In this document: positions 1 through 6,313 of the stretch, one piece after another
Layout of the letters: each line of letters starts with the position of its first letter
Numbering within the stretch: the stretch's first letter is position 1
NCBI GenBank assembly: GCA_020446285.1
Contig: JAGREZ010000436.1
Span: forward strand, 1 to 11,173
Length of the DNA stretch: 11,173 nt
Direction of reading: 5' to 3'
Origin: Geminicoccaceae bacterium
GTDB taxonomy: Bacteria > Pseudomonadota > Alphaproteobacteria > Geminicoccales > Geminicoccaceae
Program-made: the position numbers and the translations under genes
Notes under the pieces: model-generated
What the model was told of the DNA's origin: nothing
The model's input: only the letters and a program-made list of their open reading frames with translations
Databases searched by the model: none

Positions 1-2
1 TC

Positions 3-374
3 CTGTTCATCTGTCTTGTCTCGGTGTTGTGCCCAAGGCGCCACCGGCCGTCATCGAAGACGCCGCATGCTTTCGAAGCAGGGTCCGCCCGTGGCTCGTC
101 GACTGAGGATGCGTCCGCAGCAGACCCGGACGTCCGGCATGATCCGTGGTGCGGTTTCCCGCGCCGCCGGCCTGTTCCGCGCAAACCGGTAAACGGGACG
201 GTTTCCGTTGCCGAAGACGCGGAAACGGTCGTGCCGGAATGCAGTTCCGCAGCCACCGGCCACGGGACCGAGAGACAGAATTCCTACAAAGACCTTGCGA
301 ACGATCTCGCCGCCGCCCTGCCGGCGGTGCTGATCGGGGACATGATTTCGCCCGCTGTTCAAAAAGCCGCGTGA
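3..374 (+). CDS. possible 3' part of a small hypothetical gene
   Basis: This frame is open from the left window edge to a TGA at 372-374, so the gene may begin outside the window. GTG at 24 and TTG at 27 are internal start candidates without a clear ribosome binding site. The first 60 codons are Arg/Pro-rich and look unconvincing. The last 60 residues look more protein-like and end in an Ala/Leu-rich segment (DLANDLAAALPAVLIGDMIS) with mostly G/C third positions. The other two forward frames are closed by stops before position 200. I recognise no family. It may be a real small gene, the decayed end of one, or a chance open frame in GC-rich DNA. Confidence 0.3.
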   Translation: MFICLVSVLCPRRHRPSSKTPHAFEAGSARGSSTEDASAADPDVRHDPWCGFPRRRPVPRKPVNGTVSVAEDAETVVPECSSAATGHGTERQNSYKDLANDLAAALPAVLIGDMISPAVQKAA

Positions 375-427
375 GCGGGCGGGGCGTCCTGCGGACAGAA
401 TCTACACACTTCGGGAATATCGCCAAA

Positions 428-513
428 GTTGGTCAAACTTGGGTATAAGTCCAACCCCTAAAAGTATGCCATTGACACATGAGTCATTGGCTTATACCAT
501 GTAGACATGACTC
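428..513 (+). promoter_or_regulatory. promoter and operator region of the toxin-antitoxin pair
   Basis: A perfect -35 box TTGACA lies at 472-477, and a -10-like TACCAT at 495-500 follows after 17 bases. The +1 would then fall at about 507, the A of the toxin ATG, so the transcript may be leaderless. Two inverted repeats overlap the promoter: GGTATAAG (442-449) with CTTATACC (491-498), and GAGTCAT (481-487) with ATGACTC (507-513). The second arm of the first pair covers most of the -10 box. This is the arrangement expected for autorepression by an XRE-type antitoxin. The boxes and repeats are seen; the operator role is inferred. Confidence 0.55.
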
Positions 514-851
514 CTCCCCTGATCACAATTGTCGAAACCAATGCCTGGTTGATCGCTTGTAGAGGCGTTGCAAGTGATCGGGAACGGGAAGAAATGGTGA
601 ACTTCATCGCAAGTTCACCCTTGTCGGGTGTGTCGATTGGTGGCGGTGTCCGCAAGGTTCGGATTGCCAGATCGGGGCAGGGGAAGAGTGGGGGCTATCG
701 CGTCGTGTTTCTCTTTGCTGATGAAGACGTTCCGGTGTTTCTGCTGACGCTCTTTGCCAAGAATGAAAAGAGCAACCTGACACAAGAAGAGCAGCGGACA
801 ATCATCGCTGCGGCGAAAGCCATGATCACGGACTACAGGAGACGAAAATGA
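507..851 (+). CDS. HigB2/RelE-type toxin
   Basis: The product is a 114-residue protein of the RelE/HigB2 toxin type. Members of this superfamily are mostly ribosome-dependent mRNA endonucleases that arrest translation when their antitoxin is lost. The family signature is visible: GGGVRKVRIARSGQGKSGG at about 45-63, a YRVVFLF strand at 64-70, then PVFLLTLFAKNEKSNLT at about 76-92 and a C-terminal helix. Length is normal and the frame is intact. The ATG at 507 has no ribosome binding site, and the promoter places the transcript start on it. The stop overlaps the antitoxin start by four bases (ATGA), so the two are translationally coupled with the toxin first, the usual HigBA order. Base composition is less GC-rich than the neighbours, which fits horizontal acquisition. 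Family assignment is confident; activity is inferred. Confidence 0.9.
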   Translation: MTPPLITIVETNAWLIACRGVASDREREEMVNFIASSPLSGVSIGGGVRKVRIARSGQGKSGGYRVVFLFADEDVPVFLLTLFAKNEKSNLTQEEQRTIIAAAKAMITDYRRRK

Positions 852-1147
852 GCAAGGCGTTCGACAAGATCATGGCCGGTCTGGATGATGCACGCGTCTA
901 TCTGAATGGCGATGAGTCGCAGAGTGTCACCCATCAAATTCAGGTCGAGGCGATTGATGTCAGTGCGATTCGGGAGACGACAGGCCTGTCCCAGGCACAG
1001 TTTGCAAGGAGTATCGGCGTGGCGAAAGGCACGCTCCTGAACTGGGAACACGGACGTCGCTCACCGCAAGGGCCGGCGAAGGTATTGCTGGCTCTCGTCG
1101 CCAAACGCCCATCCATCGTACAGGAGCTTCTGGCAGAGAACTCCTGA
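848..1147 (+). CDS. XRE-family antitoxin (HigA2-like)
   Basis: The product is a 99-residue partner of the upstream toxin. The helix-turn-helix covers about residues 38-75, with the Cro/C1-type core TGLSQAQFARSIGVAKGTLL followed by NWEHGRRSPQGPA. The N-terminal 35 residues probably contact the toxin. In this family the protein neutralises the toxin by binding it and represses its own operon through the DNA-binding domain. The ATG at 848 has a good ribosome binding site, AGGAG at 837-841, six bases upstream inside the toxin gene. It also overlaps the toxin stop codon. The likely operator is the inverted-repeat region before the toxin. The gene ends about 70 bases before the convergent barrel-protein gene. 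Confidence 0.9.
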   Translation: MSKAFDKIMAGLDDARVYLNGDESQSVTHQIQVEAIDVSAIRETTGLSQAQFARSIGVAKGTLLNWEHGRRSPQGPAKVLLALVAKRPSIVQELLAENS

Positions 1148-1216
1148 AGGTGTCCGGCCAGCCATCATGGGTACACATGACCCGGCTTTCATGGACTGAC
1201 GGAATTTTCCGGCTCC

Positions 1217-2737
1217 TCAATCGAGGGTGAAGCGGATCGGAACTGCCAGTCTTGCGGTAACGTCCGGCGCATCGTCGCCGAGGCCGACGCCGATGGTGAA
1301 ATCGACCAGCGTGCGGCGGGCCACTACGGCAGCGGCGCCGAGCGAGAGGATTCCGAACGTCCGGCTGGAGCCCGGAATGCCGTTCCCGTCGAATTCGGCC
1401 TTCTTTTCGAAACGGTGGGTATAGCCGATCTTGAGCGAGGTATGCGGGCTCGCCGCCAGAACCGCACCGACTGACACGCCGAGACGGTCGCCTTGCTGGA
1501 CATTGTTGTCCTCGAGACTGGTCTCGACCGAAACACCGCCGGTAAAGGCGAGGGGATCCTGCCGCTTGAGGAAACTCAGTGACGCGCCGAATTCGTTCCG
1601 GCCGCCGCCAAGACCGACGCTGTTGTCCTCGCGCTCGCCGGAAGCCGTGTCCCAGAAGAGCCGGCCGACGAAATCGGGGAGCCTGTCCTCGCCGCGATAG
1701 AGCGTCTTCGCCACGCCGATGCGCAGATCGCCCATGCCCGAGCCCTGTTCGTCATTCTCGGCCGCACCGGCATTGCCGACTTCGGTGACGATGCGCTCGT
1801 CGGTCCAGTGCCAGGGCAGTTCGAGCTCGATCTGGCTGTCGAAGGGCAGACCGGCACGGATCGCGGTCACAGCACTGACACTCTGGCGGCGCTGCCTGTT
1901 CGCGCCGACAAAGAGCGAGACATCATCGATATCGGTGATAAAAACGGGTGTGGCGTCGTCATTGAGCGCATAGGCGAGGGAAGGTTCGACCTCGATCGCG
2001 CCCGATGGAAGAAGAAGCGTTCCGATACCCGCAAGGGTGCGTTCGAGCGCCCGGTCGATGATCAGATCCTCGCGAACGCTGCCGCCGTCCTCCCGATCAC
2101 CGGTCGGCACCGGCAGACCGGGCCCGGCGCCGGGCGTCATGCCTTCGAGCGCCTCGATGCGGGCGAGCAGGCTCCGGATCATGAGATCCCGGCGATACCC
2201 TTCATCCTGCCCGTCATCAGGGCGCTCTTCTCCGGCTGTTCCGGCAGCGGCGGTGCGTTCGACCTGCGCACTCCCGTCATTCGCAGATTCGGGCGCAGAT
2301 TCGGGTACAGATTCGGGTACAGATTCGGACTCCGGCGGATCGAGGGGAAGCGCCACCCGCGCCGATGGCAGGATATCGATGCCGAGCTTGTCGGCATCGA
2401 GGCGAAGCCGGCGGAACCGCGCTCCGGGTGCAAGTTCCAGCTCCACGGTGCGTTCGTCGATGATGCGCAGGCCGCGCAACAGCTCTCCCGTTCCCCTTGC
2501 CCCGCCTTCGGCAAGGAATGTCTGCTCGTTCGCGAAGCGGATCCGGAGACGGTCATTCTCCGCCACCAGTTCGGCCGAAAGCGGTGCATCCGCCTCGAAC
2601 ACGATCCGCTCGAAACCGTCATGGATGCCCCGCCGGAATTCCGTCCCGGCAGCATCGACGGGATGAGCAGCGATACAGGCGAACAGGAACGGCAGGGCTG
2701 TCCGCCCGACCCGGCGGCGATGGAGCGTAGGTTTCAT
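1217..2737 (-). CDS. FapF-like outer-membrane barrel protein
   Basis: The product is 506 residues. A signal peptide covers about 1-29 (arginine-rich start, hydrophobic core, cut near VDA-A). Residues 32-125 form a beta-rich segment resembling AMIN domains (GFERIVFEAD, DRLRIRF). An acidic Pro-Glu-Ser linker lies at 134-151 and a short predicted coiled coil at about 181-199 (RSLLARIEALE). From about 228 to 506 comes a barrel of the phenol-degradation/MetA-like transporter type, with the entry motif ALERTLAGIGTLLLPSGAIE, a GMGDLRIGV strand and many alternating amphipathic strands. FapF of Pseudomonas likewise joins a periplasmic trimeric coiled coil to a C-terminal barrel and exports amyloid subunits. 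The chain ends in FTLD, not a terminal aromatic. The gene starts 19 bases after the peptidase stop. An export-pore role is inferred from architecture and gene order. Confidence 0.75.
   Translation of the reverse strand: MKPTLHRRRVGRTALPFLFACIAAHPVDAAGTEFRRGIHDGFERIVFEADAPLSAELVAENDRLRIRFANEQTFLAEGGARGTGELLRGLRIIDERTVELELAPGARFRRLRLDADKLGIDILPSARVALPLDPPESESVPESVPESAPESANDGSAQVERTAAAGTAGEERPDDGQDEGYRRDLMIRSLLARIEALEGMTPGAGPGLPVPTGDREDGGSVREDLIIDRALERTLAGIGTLLLPSGAIEVEPSLAYALNDDATPVFITDIDDVSLFVGANRQRRQSVSAVTAIRAGLPFDSQIELELPWHWTDERIVTEVGNAGAAENDEQGSGMGDLRIGVAKTLYRGEDRLPDFVGRLFWDTASGEREDNSVGLGGGRNEFGASLSFLKRQDPLAFTGGVSVETSLEDNNVQQGDRLGVSVGAVLAASPHTSLKIGYTHRFEKKAEFDGNGIPGSSRTFGILSLGAAAVVARRTLVDFTIGVGLGDDAPDVTARLAVPIRFTLD
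2285..2332. repeat. four tandem 12-bp units inside the barrel gene
   Basis: Four consecutive 12-base units of the form agattcgggtac start at 2285, 2297, 2309 and 2321. The two middle units are identical and the outer two differ at a few bases. On the minus strand they encode the tetrapeptide repeat VPES/APES in the linker between the AMIN-like domain and the coiled coil. Because 12 is divisible by three, slippage would change linker length without breaking the frame. Confidence 0.85.
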
Positions 2738-2756
2738 GAGACGTTTCCCGTTTTTT

Positions 2757-3488
2757 TCAGCCGGACATCATGAAGTCGGCGGGTCTGGCCCGAAGCCTGT
2801 CGGGCGGATCGAGGCCATCGCGGCGATCGACGGTGAAACCCACGCGACCGATCTCGTCATTGACCGGAATCCACAATCGCTCGAAGGTCGTCCGGCGCAT
2901 CGTGCGCACACCGAATGCCGGATCCGAGAGCAACACCTGGCCTTGCCAGACGCCGCGATAGACGACGAAATGGCTCTGCCCGTTTTCGAAGATGGGCAGG
3001 ATGAGCGGCGTCATTCCGGCAAGATCGGCGAATGCGAGGCTGCCGAAGCCGCCGGCCCGATAGCCGCGGGCGTTGGTGAAGCGGGCGAGATCGGCGAGCG
3101 AGAAGCCCTGACGGGCCTTCACCAGCTCCGGCGTCTCCAGATAGATGTCGCGGTCGATCAGCCCGCGCGTGATCTCGAGCTCGCTCACCGGATCGCCATG
3201 GTGATAATTCAGAAGCGTTGCCAGTGCGGCAGCACCGCAGCTGAGATCCCAGGCCTGCATCACCACACCGTCCCGGCGCATCTCGCGAAGGGAACGGACC
3301 GGCCCGTCAGGCATTCGATCCGCTGTCCACGTCCCGGCGCGCTGCCCGGACGGTCCCGCCGCACAGGCCTGCACGAGGCAGGCCGAGAGCATGAGAACCG
3401 TCCGGGCCCAGGCCTTGGACCGGGGCCGCCACCCGCCCTCACTCGAGGAGAGCGGGAGGCGCCGGGGCGGATGGCGGCGTCCGGTCAT
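2757..3488 (-). CDS. C39-type cysteine peptidase lipoprotein (FapD-like)
   Basis: The product is 243 residues. After a basic stretch of about 28 residues comes a short hydrophobic segment with the lipobox LSAC (34-37, lipidated Cys37; VQAC at 39-42 is an alternative), so a membrane-anchored periplasmic protein is expected. The mature part is a C39-like papain-fold peptidase. Its motif QAWDLSCGAAALATLL supplies oxyanion Gln78 and nucleophile Cys84. HFVVYRGV supplies His173 and LLSDPAFG supplies Asp189, so all catalytic residues are present. C39 domains of bacteriocin exporters cut double-glycine leaders; FapD is the stand-alone homologue in fap operons. The gene starts 20 bases after the preceding small gene and ends 19 bases before the barrel gene, so one transcript is likely. 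The start is preceded only by a weak CAGG. The catalytic fold is confident; the substrate is inferred from the neighbours. Confidence 0.85.
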   Translation of the reverse strand: MTGRRHPPRRLPLSSSEGGWRPRSKAWARTVLMLSACLVQACAAGPSGQRAGTWTADRMPDGPVRSLREMRRDGVVMQAWDLSCGAAALATLLNYHHGDPVSELEITRGLIDRDIYLETPELVKARQGFSLADLARFTNARGYRAGGFGSLAFADLAGMTPLILPIFENGQSHFVVYRGVWQGQVLLSDPAFGVRTMRRTTFERLWIPVNDEIGRVGFTVDRRDGLDPPDRLRARPADFMMSG

Positions 3489-3508
3489 GGCCTGTACGCT
3501 CCGCCGGA

Positions 3509-3865
3509 TCAGAAGCTGGAGGCGGATTCGACGATGCCGACGGACTGCGACAGGGCGCCGGCAATGGTGTTGGCGCCGAAGGTGGCGCTGGTGAGGGTAT
3601 TCGGTCCGAGCGCGGTGGCCGCGCCTTCCGACGTCGCCACATTGCCGTGGAGATAGACCTTCGACTTGATGTAGCTGTCGACCCAGTTGTGGATCGAATC
3701 GGACAGGTTCACATTCTTGCCGAAGTCGAGCGGCACACCCGGCATATGGTAGCCGGTGCCGGCGGTGATACCGTCCATCGCGGCATCGTCGAGTGAAAGC
3801 GGCTCGGCCGAAGCGGCACCTGCGAGAAGGCCGATGGCCGCGGCGGTGAACAGGGTCTTGCGCAT
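3509..3865 (-). CDS. small exported protein with MDGITAG leader motif (B)
   Basis: The product is 118 residues with a clear Sec signal peptide, MRKTLFTAAAIGLLAGAASA, cut after residue 20. The mature protein opens with EPLSLDDAAMDGITAG (21-36), nearly the same as in the other small gene of this operon. The rest is Ser/Ala/Gly/Asn-rich with no Cys and no obvious internal repeats, and ends in a phenylalanine. I chose ATG 3865 because AAGGAG at 3878-3873 sits seven bases upstream; the ATG at 3871 would leave only one base. The gene lies directly before the C39 peptidase. It is probably a substrate of that peptidase and of the barrel protein, and could be a fibre or surface subunit. No known family is recognised beyond the leader motif, and the amyloid role is an inference. 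Confidence 0.8.
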   Translation of the reverse strand: MRKTLFTAAAIGLLAGAASAEPLSLDDAAMDGITAGTGYHMPGVPLDFGKNVNLSDSIHNWVDSYIKSKVYLHGNVATSEGAATALGPNTLTSATFGANTIAGALSQSVGIVESASSF

Positions 3866-3892
3866 TTTCATACTCCTTGATGCGTCATTCCC

Positions 3893-3989
3893 GGGCAGGA
3901 CCATCCCTGCCCTTCTTCCAAGCGGGCGGACAGCACCGCCCGATCTGCCAGGAGGCCGGCAGTTCCGGACGACCCGCCACGCGCGGCGG
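3893..3989 (-). promoter_or_regulatory. cluster of stem-loops in the leader of small gene B
   Basis: The 162-base spacer between the two small genes can fold into consecutive hairpins. GGGCAGG (3893-3899) pairs with CCTGCCC (3906-3912) across a six-base loop. CGGGCGG (3923-3929) pairs with CCGCCCG (3936-3942), also across six bases. CTGCC (3945-3949) pairs with GGCAG (3958-3962), and CCGCC (3974-3978) with GGCGG (3985-3989). None is followed by a U-run on the minus strand, so simple intrinsic termination is not supported. RNA processing, mRNA stabilisation or unequal expression of the two small genes would fit. The first two stems are convincing; the last two are short. Confidence 0.45.
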
Positions 3990-4027
3990 CGGACCGTGCA
4001 ACTCGAATGGATTGGATGGCACCCGGA

Positions 4028-4477
4028 CTAGGGCGCCGATGCCAGGGCCGAGAGGCTCTCGAGGAGCTCCGGCGAGATCCGGTAGAGACCCACGGCAGTG
4101 CTCACCACATCGCTTCTGGCAGCACCGAGTGCCGAAGCGATACTGTCGGCCTGGGCATCACCCACGGCGATCGAGGTGGCATTGGCGGAAGCACCCGGAG
4201 CGCAAAGGAGACACAAGGCGATCGCATTCGCCACCGGCATGCTTATGCGGGTCGTGACCTGGTGCGTGCGCAGGATGGTCGGCGTGATGGAAAACTCCCG
4301 CGGCATGGTCAGGGGAACGCCGTTGGCACCGGCCGTGATCCCGTCCATGATTTCGGCAGAAAGCTCGAAGGGCTCGGCTTCGGCCTTGCCCGCGACGGGC
4401 GGCATCGCCATCGCCGCAAACAGGCATACGCCTGCCCCGAGCCATTTCCTGATCTTGACGTGACGTTGCATCCTCAC
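4028..4477 (-). CDS. small exported protein with MDGITAG leader motif and CxxC (A)
   Basis: The product is 149 residues and is the first gene of the four-gene minus-strand group. A Sec signal peptide (basic MRMQRHVKIRK, hydrophobic core from about 12, cut after KAEA near residue 34) is followed at once by EPFELSAEIMDGITAG (35-50), the leader shared with small gene B. The remainder is Ala/Ser-rich and contains a CLLC (CxxC) motif at 89-92. Fap fibre subunits of Pseudomonas also carry a CxxC, though near the C-terminus. The start GTG 4477 has GGGGAG at 4490-4485 seven bases upstream; ATG 4471 is possible but sits 13 bases from it. The likely fate is export and trimming by the C39-type peptidase. 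No family is recognised beyond the leader, and the function as subunit, nucleator or chaperone is unknown. Confidence 0.75.
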   Translation of the reverse strand: MRMQRHVKIRKWLGAGVCLFAAMAMPPVAGKAEAEPFELSAEIMDGITAGANGVPLTMPREFSITPTILRTHQVTTRISMPVANAIALCLLCAPGASANATSIAVGDAQADSIASALGAARSDVVSTAVGLYRISPELLESLSALASAP

Positions 4478-4636
4478 TGGATTGCTCCCCCGGATCGCTG
4501 GCGCTCTCCATCGCGCCGTGTTCGAAGGGGAGCATGCCTTGCACAGCCCTGTTCCGGCCATTCGGCAATGCTGTGTAAACCCGGGAGTAGACCTGCAATC
4601 GACCGGCCATCAGCCGCGACAGTCCTTTGACCGGCT

Positions 4637-4681
4637 TCCTTTGTGGGTATCACCGTGTACGCCGACGATACCCAGAAAGGA
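4637..4681 (-). terminator. 15-bp stem inverted repeat after the OppA-like gene
   Basis: TCCTTTGTGGGTATC (4637-4651) pairs with GATACCCAGAAAGGA (4667-4681), 14 of 15 positions, around a 15-base loop. It starts 19 bases past the stop of the OppA-like gene and lies upstream of the small-protein operon. This suits a terminator insulating the two transcripts. There is no U-run after the stem on either strand, so it could instead be a protein-binding site or a 3'-end stabilising stem. The arm sequence TCCTTTG also occurs as a direct repeat at 4623-4629. Confidence 0.5.
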
Positions 4682-4699
4682 GACGGCGGGCAGTCCGGG

Positions 4700-6313
4700 T
4701 CAGTTGCCTTCCGCTCTCCAGCGAAGCTGCCGGCTCATGATACTGTTGAGGAAGTCATTGCCCTCGGTCGCCTCGACCCGCCCGGACATGAGGGCGAAGA
4801 GCGATGTATGGAAGAGGGGTACGATGGTATTCTGTTCGAGGAGCCCGAGTTCGGCTTGCTGAAACAGCCGGTTGCGCTCGGCCGGATCCGTTTCCGCACT
4901 CGCGTGCCGCGCATACGGCACATAGAGAGCCGGATCCGGATAGCCGCAGTGAACGGGCTTGAGCACCTCGCAAGACTGGATGAAGTCACGCGGCGAGAGA
5001 TAGCCGAGGATCCACCGGCGCCGCGTCACCTCGTAGGTTCCCTGCTCCTGGAAACTGTTGAGATCATGCATCGAGGCCATGGGCTCGGCGAAATCGAGAT
5101 CGACGAAGATCTGCGACCAGTCGCGTGCCACGCTCAGCGCGACCTGAACATGTGTCTCGTCATCGTCGTTGGAGAGAACCAGATGCAGGCGCCTTTGCTG
5201 CGAATACCCGGCCTCGTTCATCAACCGTTTCGCCTCGGCGAGTGCCTGGGAATAGGGGGGCGGACTGAAGCCCGGTACATAGCCGCCATACCCCGGACGG
5301 ATGACGCCATAAGCGGGTGCTGCATTGCCGTCGAGAACCTCGTCGACGAGGCGTTCCCGGTCCACTGCCAGTCGCAGCGCGTGACGGACGCGAGGGTCGG
5401 TGAGGCCGGGTGCCCGGCTGTTGAGGGCGTAGAAACTGAATTCCGGATCCCGGGGTTCGACATGATAGCCGGTGTTCTGCATGAGCCAGTGAATCTGCCG
5501 CAGCGACACGCTCATCACCACATCCGCCTTGCCGTCGAACAGGCTTCGCGACGCCTCCGCCCATGTCGAGAACAGATGCGTCACCTTGCCGATGGCGGGC
5601 GGCCCGTCCTTGTAGAAGGGATTGGCGACCAGATTGAGTTCGTTGCCCTTGCTGGATTCGATCCGATACGGCCCGTTCGACGGTCGCCGCTCCCAGTCCA
5701 CCCAATGCGCTCGCGTCCGTGGCGCCGCATGTTCGGGCAACGGCGAAAAATAGCCGAACTTCAGTTCCTCGAGTGCAAGGGCATAGGGTTCGACCAGTTC
5801 GATACGCAGGCGGTAATCGTCGAGAGCGCGGACACCGAGAGGTTCATCGGAATCCAGCGCCCAGCCCCTGATGGTCTGGGCGAATGCGTGAAAGGTGTGC
5901 GGTGCGAATTCCGGATCGCGCTGCCGCGACCAGGCGAAGACGAAATCCCGTGCGGTGACCGCTTCGCCATCCGACCAGCGCCCGCCCTCGTCGAGCTGGA
6001 ACTCGTAGACACTGCCGCCCTCGAGAATCTCCCAGGATCGCGCTGCACCCGGCACGATCGAGCCGTCGGCATCGAGCAGGACGAGCTGGTCGAACATGTC
6101 GCGAAAGACCGAGCCGATCTCGGAGGTCAGCGTGTTCACCGGATCGAGATCGATATCTCTGGCGAACCGGGTCACATCGCCGACGACGAGATGGCGCACG
6201 AGCCTTCCTTCCTCCGCTCCGGCCGCTGCACCGCTCGGACAGAGGCTGGCGAGAAGCATGGCGGAGCATGGTGCGCAAGGCAGTAAAAGACGAAGGAAAC
6301 GCCGTTGCGCCAT
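4700..6313 (-). CDS. OppA-like ABC transporter solute-binding protein
   Basis: The product is 537 residues, the usual length for family 5 (SBP_bac_5) periplasmic binding proteins, which deliver oligopeptides or similar ligands to an ABC permease. A long hydrophobic signal peptide (LRLLLPCAPCSAMLLASLC) ends near AAAGA. Family landmarks follow in order: a MFDQLVLLDADGSIVPGAA block, SWEI with WSDGEAVTARDFVFAW, YFSPLPEHAAP, NGPYRI, the ALRLAVDRERLVDEVL helix and the C-terminal NTIVPLFHTSLFALMSGRV. These match the OppA branch best. I took ATG 6313 because the frame upstream to 6478 is AT-richer and not signal-like; no strong ribosome binding site precedes either start. No permease or ATPase gene is nearby, so it is an orphan here. 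Its ligand cannot be read from sequence, and it need not belong to the small-protein operon. Confidence 0.88.
   Translation of the reverse strand: MAQRRFLRLLLPCAPCSAMLLASLCPSGAAAGAEEGRLVRHLVVGDVTRFARDIDLDPVNTLTSEIGSVFRDMFDQLVLLDADGSIVPGAARSWEILEGGSVYEFQLDEGGRWSDGEAVTARDFVFAWSRQRDPEFAPHTFHAFAQTIRGWALDSDEPLGVRALDDYRLRIELVEPYALALEELKFGYFSPLPEHAAPRTRAHWVDWERRPSNGPYRIESSKGNELNLVANPFYKDGPPAIGKVTHLFSTWAEASRSLFDGKADVVMSVSLRQIHWLMQNTGYHVEPRDPEFSFYALNSRAPGLTDPRVRHALRLAVDRERLVDEVLDGNAAPAYGVIRPGYGGYVPGFSPPPYSQALAEAKRLMNEAGYSQQRRLHLVLSNDDDETHVQVALSVARDWSQIFVDLDFAEPMASMHDLNSFQEQGTYEVTRRRWILGYLSPRDFIQSCEVLKPVHCGYPDPALYVPYARHASAETDPAERNRLFQQAELGLLEQNTIVPLFHTSLFALMSGRVEATEGNDFLNSIMSRQLRWRAEGN

Noticed and set aside
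1200..1211. Small inverted repeat CGGAA-TT-TTCCG between the antitoxin and barrel genes
   Set aside because: Five-base arms with a two-base loop are expected by chance, and no T-run follows.
1808..3656. Long plus-strand open frames (1808-2773 and 2736-3656) opposite the barrel and peptidase genes
   Set aside because: They are antisense shadows of genes with signal peptides and catalytic motifs. Neither has a convincing ribosome binding site or domain.
4533..4568. Sigma-54-like GG-N10-GC arrangement upstream of small gene A on the minus strand
   Set aside because: Only the GG/GC core fits, and the surrounding consensus bases are missing.
4643..6286. A 547-codon plus-strand open frame opposite the OppA-like gene
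   Set aside because: It has no recognisable domain and mirrors a well-supported solute-binding protein gene.
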